Below are positions 44,744 to 52,200 of a DNA stretch of 64,000 nt, one piece after another; within the stretch, counting starts at the first letter, position 1; every line of letters begins with the position of its first letter. A model generated the notes under the pieces. It saw only the letters and a list, made by a program, of their open reading frames with translations. It had not been told where the DNA came from and did not search any database. The DNA lies in contig NZ_JAQIFT010000062.1 of NCBI RefSeq assembly GCF_027857615.1, forward strand, positions 1 through 64,000. The letters run 5' to 3'. The position numbers and the translations under genes are program-made. The DNA is from Holtiella tumoricola. Its GTDB lineage: Bacteria > Bacillota > Clostridia > Lachnospirales > Cellulosilyticaceae.

Positions 44744-47700
44744 ATGTATAAAAAAGTTGATACCAATCTCAACTTCGTTGATCGTGAGCTTGAAGTCCTC
44801 AAGTTCTGGCAAGAAAACAACGTGTTTGAAGAATCAATCAAATCAAGAGAAGACGGCCCTGTATTTACATTCTACGATGGCCCACCAACAGCAAACGGTA
44901 AACCACATATCGGTCATATCTTAACTCGCGTTATCAAAGACCTTATCCCTCGTTACCGTACTATGAAAGGTTACAAAGTACTTCGTAAAGCTGGTTGGGA
45001 CACACATGGTCTTCCAGTAGAGCTTGAAGTTGAAAAACTTCTTGGCATCAGTGGTAAACCACAAATCGAAAACTATGGTGTAGAAGACTTCATTACTAAA
45101 TGTAAAGAAAGTGTTTGGAAATACCAAAGTGAATGGGAAAAAATGACTAGCCGTGTTGGTTACTGGGTAGACATGAATAATCCATATGTTACTTATCACA
45201 ATAACTACATCGAATCTGTATGGTGGTCACTTCGCCAAATCTGGGACAAGGATCTTATCTACAAAGGTCACAAAATCGTTCCTTACTGCCCAAGATGTGG
45301 AACATCTCTTTCATCACACGAAGTAGCTCAAGGCTACAAAGATGTGAAAGATGCTACAGCTATTGCTAAGTTCAAAGTTGTAGGTGAAGAAAATACTTAC
45401 TTCCTCGCTTGGACAACAACACCTTGGACACTTCCATCAAACGTTGCACTTTGTGTAAACCCAGATGAGAACTATGTAAAAGTAGATGCTAGTGGTACAT
45501 TCTACATCTTAGCTGAAGCACTTGTTGCAAGTGTATTCTCTGATGAAGAAGCTACTGTAGTTGAAACAGTAAAAGGTACTGACCTTTGCGGCAAAGAATA
45601 CGAACCACTCTTCGACTTTGCTAAACCAAACAAAAAAGCTTACTTCGTAGTTGCTGATAACTACGTTACAATGTCAGACGGTACAGGTATCGTACACATT
45701 GCACCTGCATTCGGTGAAGATGATGCGAGAATCGGTCGCGAAAATGACCTTCCATTCGTTCAACTTGTTAACGAACAAGGTTACTTCACACCAGAAGTTA
45801 CTGAGTGGCAAGATATCTTCGTTAAAGACGCTGACCCAGCTATCCTTAAATGGTTAGAAGCTAATGGCAAACTCTTTAAAGCTGCACCTTATGAACATAG
45901 TTACCCACACTGCTGGAGATGTGATACACCACTTCTTTACTATGCACGTGACACATGGTTCATCTCTATGTCAAAAGTTCGTGACAAACTTGTTAAAAAC
46001 AATAACACAGTTAACTGGTTACCACCATCAATCGGTGAAGGCCGTTTTGGTAACTTCCTTGAAGGCGTAATCGACTGGGGTCTTTCACGTTCACGTTACT
46101 GGGGTACTCCACTTCCAATCTGGGAATGTGAATGCGGTCACCAACACCTTATCGGTAGCATTGAAGAACTTAAAGCAATGAGTTCTGACTGTCCAGATGA
46201 CATCGAACTTCATAAACCATACATCGATAATGTACACCTTAACTGTCCAAAATGTAATAAACAAATGACACGTGTATCAGACGTTATTGACTGCTGGTAT
46301 GATAGTGGATCAATGCCATTCGCACAACTTCACTATCCATTTGAAAACAAAGAAGTGTTTGAAGCAAACTACCCAGCTGACTTCATCTCTGAAGCTGTTG
46401 ACCAAACTCGTGGTTGGTTCTACACACTTATGGCTATCTCAACACTTATCTTCGATAAGGCTCCATACAAAAACGTTATCGTTTTAGGTCACGTATGTGA
46501 TAAAGATGGTCTTAAAATGAGTAAACATAAAGGTAATGTAGTAGATCCTTGGACAGTACTTGATGGTCAAGGTGCTGACGCTGTTCGTTGGTACTTCTAC
46601 TCAGCAAGTGCTCCATACCTTCCAAGCCGTTTCGGTCCAGAAAATGTAAGCGAAGCACAAAGAAAGTTCATGGGTACTTTCTGGAACACTTATGCGTTCT
46701 ACATCCTTTATGCAAACATTGATAACTTCAATCCAACACAATATGAACTTAACTATGATTCATTAAACATGATGGATAAATGGGTTCTTTCAAAACTTAA
46801 CACATTAGTGAAAGAAGTTGATGAAAACCTTGAAAACTACCGTATCTTCGAAGCTTCTCGTGTAATGCAAGACTTCATTGATGATGTATCTAACTGGTAC
46901 GTTCGTCGTAGCCGTGAAAGATTCTGGCAAAGTGATATGCCACAAGATAAAGTAAATGCGTACATGACACTTTACACAGTTCTTACAACTTTAGCTAAAG
47001 TATCTGCACCATTCATTCCTTTCATGACAGAAGAAATGTACCAAAACTTAGTTCGTACAAACGATACTAACGCTCCAGAGAGCATTCACCTTTGTGACTT
47101 CCCAGTTGCAAACGAAGCAATGATCAACAAAGAGCTTGAAAAACACATGGATGATGTACTTCAAATCGTAGTACTTGGTCGTGCTTGCCGTAACGAATCT
47201 AACATTAAAAACCGTCAACCAATCGGTACAATGAGAATTGGTGCAACAGAAGTTCTTCCTGCTGCATACAATGAAATCATTGCAGACGAATTAAATGTTA
47301 AGAACGTTGTCTTCACAGAAGATGCAAGTGACTTCATCTCTTACACATTTAAACCACAAATGCGTACTTTAGGACCAAAATACGGCCAACTTCTCAACCC
47401 AATCAGAACTGCTCTTACAGAGCTTGATGGTACAAAAGCTATGGCTGAACTTAATGCAACAGGCGTTCTTAAACTTGATATCAACGGTCAAGAAATTGAG
47501 CTTACAAAAGATGATGTTCTTATCGCTACAGCTCAAAAAGAAGGTTTCGTAGCACAAAGTGAAGGTGGTTTCACAGTTGTACTTGATACTAACCTTTCAG
47601 AAGAACTCATTGAAGAAGGTTTCGTACGTGAAATCATTTCTAAAATCCAAACAATGAGAAAAGAAGCTGACTTCGAAGTTCAAGATCACATCTTAGTTGG

Positions 47701-47866
47701 TTATGCAGATAATGCTAAGATTGCTGACCTTATGACAAGAAACAATGCTGAAATTGCATCTGAAGTTCTTGCAAATGAAGTAGCAGAAGGCACTCTTGTT
47801 GATGGTTATACAAAAGAATGGAAAGTTAACGGTGAAACTGTAACACTTTCTGTTAAACGTGCTTAA
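44744..47866 (+). CDS. ileS: isoleucyl-tRNA synthetase
   Basis: Encodes 1040 residues from the ATG at 44744, which has AAGGAGG upstream; an in-frame extension to 44627 runs into the T-box terminator and is not real. The HIGH motif is in GKPHIGHILTRVIKDL, KMSKH in GLKMSKHKGNVVDP, and the editing domain has FLAWTTTPWTLPSNVALCV. Cys pairs (CPRCG, CPKC) lie in the middle. The length and the opening (NLNFVDRELEVLKFW) suggest the eukaryote-like IleRS2 type rather than the ~920-residue bacterial type; IleRS2 enzymes are associated with lower mupirocin sensitivity. The codon use is more C-ending than neighbours, as expected of a highly expressed gene. Confidence 0.96.
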   Translation: MYKKVDTNLNFVDRELEVLKFWQENNVFEESIKSREDGPVFTFYDGPPTANGKPHIGHILTRVIKDLIPRYRTMKGYKVLRKAGWDTHGLPVELEVEKLLGISGKPQIENYGVEDFITKCKESVWKYQSEWEKMTSRVGYWVDMNNPYVTYHNNYIESVWWSLRQIWDKDLIYKGHKIVPYCPRCGTSLSSHEVAQGYKDVKDATAIAKFKVVGEENTYFLAWTTTPWTLPSNVALCVNPDENYVKVDASGTFYILAEALVASVFSDEEATVVETVKGTDLCGKEYEPLFDFAKPNKKAYFVVADNYVTMSDGTGIVHIAPAFGEDDARIGRENDLPFVQLVNEQGYFTPEVTEWQDIFVKDADPAILKWLEANGKLFKAAPYEHSYPHCWRCDTPLLYYARDTWFISMSKVRDKLVKNNNTVNWLPPSIGEGRFGNFLEGVIDWGLSRSRYWGTPLPIWECECGHQHLIGSIEELKAMSSDCPDDIELHKPYIDNVHLNCPKCNKQMTRVSDVIDCWYDSGSMPFAQLHYPFENKEVFEANYPADFISEAVDQTRGWFYTLMAISTLIFDKAPYKNVIVLGHVCDKDGLKMSKHKGNVVDPWTVLDGQGADAVRWYFYSASAPYLPSRFGPENVSEAQRKFMGTFWNTYAFYILYANIDNFNPTQYELNYDSLNMMDKWVLSKLNTLVKEVDENLENYRIFEASRVMQDFIDDVSNWYVRRSRERFWQSDMPQDKVNAYMTLYTVLTTLAKVSAPFIPFMTEEMYQNLVRTNDTNAPESIHLCDFPVANEAMINKELEKHMDDVLQIVVLGRACRNESNIKNRQPIGTMRIGATEVLPAAYNEIIADELNVKNVVFTEDASDFISYTFKPQMRTLGPKYGQLLNPIRTALTELDGTKAMAELNATGVLKLDINGQEIELTKDDVLIATAQKEGFVAQSEGGFTVVLDTNLSEELIEEGFVREIISKIQTMRKEADFEVQDHILVGYADNAKIADLMTRNNAEIASEVLANEVAEGTLVDGYTKEWKVNGETVTLSVKRA

Positions 47867-47896
47867 TTTATAAGCTCTATATAATTTCTAACTTTA

Positions 47897-47960
47897 AAGA
47901 CCTAGCTGGTCATGGATGCACTTACTTATAGCTTCCATCACTAGCTAGGTCTTATTTATT
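47897..47960 (+). terminator. terminator of ileS
   Basis: AAGACCTAGCTGGT / ACTAGCTAGGTCTT with an inner CATGGA/TTCCATC-type pairing, then TATTTATTTTT. Confidence 0.8.
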
Positions 47961-48011
47961 TTTATCCTTATACAATTTCTAACTGCCTGTATGCTTCTAT
48001 CTTAAGTAAAT

Positions 48012-48058
48012 AAAAAGCTGCTACTAACTCTTCTCATTGACCAAGTTAGTAACAGCCT
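48012..48058 (-). terminator. terminator of the HD-GYP gene
   Basis: GGCTGTTACTAAC / GTTAGTAGCAGC stem with a ~15-base loop, ending TTTTTATTT on the minus strand. Confidence 0.85.
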
Positions 48059-48098
48059 CTTTATCTATATGTAAAATGATACAGTTTATTATTTTCTA

Positions 48099-49139
48099 TT
48101 ACGAGATCATTTCAACGATTTCTAAATCTGTTCTACGATCTAAATCATAATAAGTCTCTGCTACTTTTATAATCGGTCTATAAATACAATGTGGATGCAT
48201 GAAAACCACTTCACCTACTTCACCAGTATTTAGTGTTACTTGTACACCAATATAATAGTCCGCCATATTTTTCAAAAAGAGCAGTAAAATCTGTGTATCT
48301 AGTTTATCTATGCCCTCACTCAGCATCTTTTCCATAACTTCAAATGGGGTTTGACGTGTTTTATAGACCCTTTCAGAAATCATTGCATCATATGTATCTG
48401 CAATTGCTAAAATCCTACCATAAAGGTGGATTTCATCACCCTTTAGTTCTCTTGGATAGCCCGTTCCGTCTATGCGTTCATGGTGGCTAAGTACCCCCTC
48501 TTTTACCGCATTACTTATTCCATCCACATCTTTAATAAGATTATAACTTTCTGTTGCATGTCTCTTTACTATTAAGTACTCTAAGCTACTCAATTCACCC
48601 TTTTTATTTAATACATTTTGATTAACTTTATACTTACCTGCATCATGTAAAACACCTGCTAAAAAAAGCTCCTCTAATTGCTCATCTTTAAGTCCCATCC
48701 ACTTACCAATTAATACTGAAAGCATCCCTACATTTAAACTATGTGTATAGGTATACTCATCTAAAGTTTTAACTACATTCACACATCCCATAATTGTACT
48801 ATTACTATTAAGCTTTGTGAAAAAAGTAGTTTTTATTTCTTCTACTGCTTCTTTATCTATTTCTTCTCCTAGTCCTATTGCACTAAGTGTCTTTTGTAAC
48901 TTTTCTTTATCTTGTTCATAAGACACTTTAGACTCGGCAGGTATATGCCATACTTTATCCCAAGTATTAGATTCTATATAAATATCTGAACACATGAATC
49001 GCTTCAGCCACTCTATACTTTGCTCAGTTAAAACGTGGCCTTCTTGACATAGTGTAATACCTGAACGGATGTCTATAACGTTTCTTGCAATAATATCCCC
49101 TGCATTGCATTCATAAATAGTTACCTTTTTATCTTTCAT
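48099..49139 (-). CDS. HD-GYP domain protein (probable c-di-GMP phosphodiesterase)
   Basis: Encodes 346 residues after AAGGGGT. Residues ~1-120 form an N-terminal regulatory part, and ~125-300 the HD-GYP domain: THSLNVGMLSVLIGKWMG, FLAGVLHDAGKYKVNQ (HD pair), SHHERIDGTGYPRELKG (the HHExxxGxGYP core) and ILAIADTYDAMISERVY. An extra C-terminal segment of ~45 residues includes YIGVQVTLNTGEVGEV. The core is intact, so hydrolysis of c-di-GMP is likely. It complements the two GGDEF proteins in the window. Confidence 0.9.
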   Translation of the reverse strand: MKDKKVTIYECNAGDIIARNVIDIRSGITLCQEGHVLTEQSIEWLKRFMCSDIYIESNTWDKVWHIPAESKVSYEQDKEKLQKTLSAIGLGEEIDKEAVEEIKTTFFTKLNSNSTIMGCVNVVKTLDEYTYTHSLNVGMLSVLIGKWMGLKDEQLEELFLAGVLHDAGKYKVNQNVLNKKGELSSLEYLIVKRHATESYNLIKDVDGISNAVKEGVLSHHERIDGTGYPRELKGDEIHLYGRILAIADTYDAMISERVYKTRQTPFEVMEKMLSEGIDKLDTQILLLFLKNMADYYIGVQVTLNTGEVGEVVFMHPHCIYRPIIKVAETYYDLDRRTDLEIVEMIS

Positions 49140-49258
49140 ATTTAATATTACCCCTTGTTTTAATATTTGCCCTTACTAAAATAATATTTATATGAATATT
49201 TTATCACTTAACTTTATAGATTAAAATACGTTTTTTTACAAAATAATAAAAAAATTTA

Positions 49259-50188
49259 CTAGAACATTTTCTTACGAAACATAATAATCACACCTATAAT
49301 AATTAAAATAAAACAGCCAAATAAGATATACACAAGACCTGCTGGATCATGCATAAAAGGGAGGGGCACATTCATACCAAATAAACTGAAAATCATTGTA
49401 GGAATAGAAAGTACTATGGTTAATGATGTTAGGGTTTTCATCACAATATTTAAGTTATTAGATATAACAGAAGCAAAGGCATCTCTTGTCTCACTTAAAA
49501 TACTACTATATATATTGGCCATCTCCATTGCCTGTTTATTTTCAATAATAAGGTCTTCTAATAAATCCTTATCTTCTGGGTATTGTTTGATTTTCTCCAT
49601 GCGCATCATTTTTTCGAATACTATTTCATTTGCTCGTAATGATGTGGTAAAGTAAACCAAACTCTTTTCTAATTCTAAAAGTTGTATAAGTTCTTTATTT
49701 CTCATTGCTTTATTTAATTCTTGTTCTACTTTGTTACTTGCTTTATCTATATATCTTAGATATTGAAGATAATAAGAAGCATTTTTATAAAGTAGTTGCA
49801 GAATAAATCTTGTTTTTTTAAAGGTATAGAATGTCTTTACTTTTCCTGTAATAAAGTCTTGAATCATTTCTACACGTCTAAGACAAATAGTCATAATGAA
49901 ATGTTCACTAATTACAATTTCCATAGGTATTGTTACATATTCGTGCACACCCTCTTCATCTTTAATAGGAACGTCTACGATAATAACTGTATAATCATCT
50001 TCCGTATTAATGTGAGCACGTTCTTCTTCGTCAAGACCCGCTTTTAAATCTTCAGGTGCAATACCAAAAGTTTTTGAGAGATAATCCATCTCTTCTAAGG
50101 TTGGATTTTCTACATTTATCCAAGTTCCAGTTTCAAAAGATTGCATGAGTTCTAGACGGTCATGTTGAGTTTTATACATACTAATCAT
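49259..50188 (-). CDS. corA: CorA-like Mg2+/divalent cation channel
   Basis: Encodes 309 residues after AAGGATG. It has an N-terminal alpha/beta cytoplasmic domain (WINVENPTLEEMDYLSKTFG), a long helix, and two C-terminal membrane helices with the GMN motif in FSLFGMNVPLPFMHDP. The last residues FRKKMF are basic, as usual. The protein forms homopentameric Mg2+ or Co2+ channels. The ~160-base leader has suggestive pairings and a short ORF. Similar CorA proteins sometimes have uORF- or riboswitch-type control, unproven here. Confidence 0.92.
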   Translation of the reverse strand: MISMYKTQHDRLELMQSFETGTWINVENPTLEEMDYLSKTFGIAPEDLKAGLDEEERAHINTEDDYTVIIVDVPIKDEEGVHEYVTIPMEIVISEHFIMTICLRRVEMIQDFITGKVKTFYTFKKTRFILQLLYKNASYYLQYLRYIDKASNKVEQELNKAMRNKELIQLLELEKSLVYFTTSLRANEIVFEKMMRMEKIKQYPEDKDLLEDLIIENKQAMEMANIYSSILSETRDAFASVISNNLNIVMKTLTSLTIVLSIPTMIFSLFGMNVPLPFMHDPAGLVYILFGCFILIIIGVIIMFRKKMF

Positions 50189-50209
50189 TTTTTCACATCC
50201 TTCGTCTTT

Positions 50210-50370
50210 TCATTAGACAAGGGACCTAAAAAAGCGACTAGGCATCTTGTACTAACAAAAAGAAATCATTTTATTATTTGATTTTAAAACCTTGTACCTG
50301 GGACTACTCGGTCCAATATCCATTGTTCTATTCACTCTCCTTATTATCTTAATGTATGCAAAAAATAATT
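50210..50370 (-). promoter_or_regulatory. possible structured leader of corA
   Basis: On the minus strand this ~160-nt leader has a short hairpin GGAC-CGAGUA-GUCC, repeated GUACAAG words (both on the same strand), and GGACC/GGUCC pairing over ~80 nt. A 16-codon ORF (MDIGPSSPRYKVLKSK, 50274-50324) follows AAGGAGAG at a long spacing. The pattern does not match the M-box consensus as I remember it. It might be a leader peptide control region. Confidence 0.35.
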
Positions 50371-50432
50371 CTTGCCATTTCAAGTGTAGAGGATAGTATG
50401 CCGTTCGTCAAGAAATTAAATAAATAGCTTTG

Positions 50433-50475
50433 AAAGGGCTGCCACAAAATAACTTTCATTTTATGACAGCCCTTT
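50433..50475 (-). terminator. terminator of the 51-residue protein gene
   Basis: AAAGGGCTGTCA / TGGCAGCCCTTT with an internal AAAAT/ATTTT pairing. A T-tract is only partial on the minus strand (CAAAGCTATTT). Confidence 0.65.
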
Positions 50476-50503
50476 AATTTTACTTTCATCTAGAATGTAC
50501 TAT

Positions 50504-50659
50504 TTAATAAATTTTTCCTGCTTTTTTATTACCTGTCTTTGCTTTACCACTAATTTCTGGAACAGGTTCTACATCATTTTTAGGAAAATGAGATTTACTA
50601 TTACTTTCTAAACCATGTGGATCATTAACATCTGGTCTTCTCATACCTTTTTTAGCCAT
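50504..50659 (-). CDS. 51-residue basic hypothetical protein
   Basis: The ORF starts at an ATG with AAAGGTG eight bases upstream and reads MAKKGMRRPDVNDPHGLESN, then SKSHFPKNDVEPVPEISGKA, KTGNKKAGKIY. It is rich in Lys and Pro with no membrane segment and no Cys. It has its own terminator, so it appears to be a monocistronic unit. It resembles small basic or spore-related clostridial proteins in composition, but I do not recognise the family. Confidence 0.65.
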   Translation of the reverse strand: MAKKGMRRPDVNDPHGLESNSKSHFPKNDVEPVPEISGKAKTGNKKAGKIY

Positions 50660-50831
50660 AACTATCACACCTTTCTTTGCTTTTCTATTCCCCTCTATTA
50701 TTTGTCACATCTCAATGTTTTATTCTCACATAATTATTTCAATCGGACAAAGTCAAATTTACTTCTTGCTTCATATACTATATTACTCCTATTAATCACT
50801 TACTTGTTTTTCTAGTAAAAGGGGGGATATT

Positions 50832-51548
50832 ATGAGTAAAGAATTTTTTAAATGTCTATTGGCTGTTCTATATTTTATATTAGGCACCATTTTAACTGTA
50901 TATTTTGTTTTGCATTTTAATGCTGCTAGTCCAGCCTATATACTTACTATAATACTTGGATTATTTCTTATCATTACTGGATTTTGCTCTTTTATTTTAC
51001 ATTATAAGAATCACTTGATTATTAAAGCTATAAAGGAAGAAAAGCTCTCTCCACTGGCAAAATGGTCCTATATACCTTCTGCTTATACACTTACCAGAGA
51101 TAGAGCTACTGAAGATTACCATATTGATTTATCGATTATTATGTTAATAGGTATTTTAGGTCTCATTGTATCTATTGGCTTTATCTTTTCTAATACACCA
51201 AACCATTACCTCATTGCTGCTACTTTAATTACTCTAAGCGTTATCCTTTCAAGTTTAATAAGTATTTGCATCTCTATCTACCACAACGATAAACTAGAAA
51301 AGGAAACAATGACTATTATTACTGACAAATACATTTATTATGACGGTACACTATACAGTTTATATAAATCTTGTTATGCACTAGATCAAATTGAAGTCAT
51401 CTACGGAGAACAAAATTACCTTCAATTCAATTACGGTATACCTGGCACAACTTATGACACTTATCAAAAACTAATCATCCCTATTCCTAAGACAGAACTC
51501 CCACTCGCACAGAAAATACAATCACATTACCTAGAACTCATACATTAA
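50832..51548 (+). CDS. four-helix membrane protein, unknown
   Basis: Encodes 238 residues after AAAGGGGGG. Membrane segments are at about residues 9-28, 36-56, 90-110 and 118-142, followed by a ~95-residue soluble C-terminal part (DKYIYYDGTLYSLYKSCYAL). No catalytic or transport motif is recognised. A terminator follows 37 bases downstream. Lineage-specific protein, function not known. Confidence 0.7.
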   Translation: MSKEFFKCLLAVLYFILGTILTVYFVLHFNAASPAYILTIILGLFLIITGFCSFILHYKNHLIIKAIKEEKLSPLAKWSYIPSAYTLTRDRATEDYHIDLSIIMLIGILGLIVSIGFIFSNTPNHYLIAATLITLSVILSSLISICISIYHNDKLEKETMTIITDKYIYYDGTLYSLYKSCYALDQIEVIYGEQNYLQFNYGIPGTTYDTYQKLIIPIPKTELPLAQKIQSHYLELIH

Positions 51549-51584
51549 AATTCCCATAAAGTTAAATCCCGAAAAGTTAAATCC

Positions 51585-51628
51585 GCTCCTTCACCGATCT
51601 ATCTCCCTTGATCCATGAAGGAGCTTTT
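51585..51628 (+). terminator. terminator of the 238-residue membrane protein gene
   Basis: GCTCCTTC / GAAGGAGC stem with a ~24-base loop and a trailing TTTTG. Confidence 0.65.
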
Positions 51629-52148
51629 GTATTGTCTTTTCTTTGCTCCAGTGGTAGGTTTAATCATTCTACGAAAGCGGCTAGTGAGGTGAGCTATTAG
51701 ATTGCCTTTTATGGTTACTCTAGGCAGTTTAGAAAGTGGAAGGCTATGCATAGCTACGCTGGAGGCTTCTTTATTAAAGGTTGTTTAGAAGGCGTTAATG
51801 AAATATGATGGCGTTTTTGTGATTATAGAATTTACGCCTTCTTAGCGTTCTTGAAGTTGAAGCTGAAAGCGTATACTATGAATAGCCTACACACTCCCCT
51901 ACACAAGGAGTTATTGTATTGTCTTTTCTTAGCTGCCGGAAGGTTTCTTTACTCTAGTGGTAGGTTTGATCATTCTACGAAAGCGGCTAGTGAGGTGAGC
52001 TTAGAGGCTGTTAATGACGGTTGCATAGGGCATTTAGCCATATGTCTGAGTAAAGCGAGTTTATGGCGTTCCTATGCAAACAAATTTACAGCCTCTTTGC
52101 CACCGAACGTTGAGCTGAAGGAGAATAATCAAGCCGACCACTACTCCT
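51629..52148. repeat. nested direct and inverted repeats (non-coding)
   Basis: A 46-base direct repeat (51650-51695 and 51956-52001) differs at one base and shares AGTGGTAGGTTT, then CATTCTACGAAAGCGGCTAG. The second copy is also the left arm of a ~190-base imperfect palindrome: AGTGGTAGGTTTGATCATTC pairs with GAATAATCAAGCCGACCACT, GAGGCTGT with ACAGCCTC, TTGCATAGG with CCTATGCAA, and GCCATA with TATGGC. A smaller hairpin with AGAAGGCGT / ACGCCTTCT lies at 51787-51842. No gene is evident; the short ORF at 51851-52228 runs through the palindrome and has no ribosome site. Confidence 0.8.
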
Positions 52149-52156
52149 CACAACCT

Positions 52157-52200
52157 AAAAGGAGCTATTGCATTATCCAATGCAATAGCTCCTTCTTTTT
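52157..52200. terminator. bidirectional terminator after the P-type ATPase gene
   Basis: AAGGAGCTATTGCAT-TATCC-AATGCAATAGCTCCTT is a near-perfect stem followed by CTTTTTATTT on the plus strand. The minus strand also has TTTTAGG. It overlaps the ATPase stop codon region. Confidence 0.85.

Noticed and set aside
50210..50370. M-box (Mg2+) riboswitch before corA
   Set aside because: The leader does not show the conserved M-box segments as I know them, so only a weak structured-leader call is kept.
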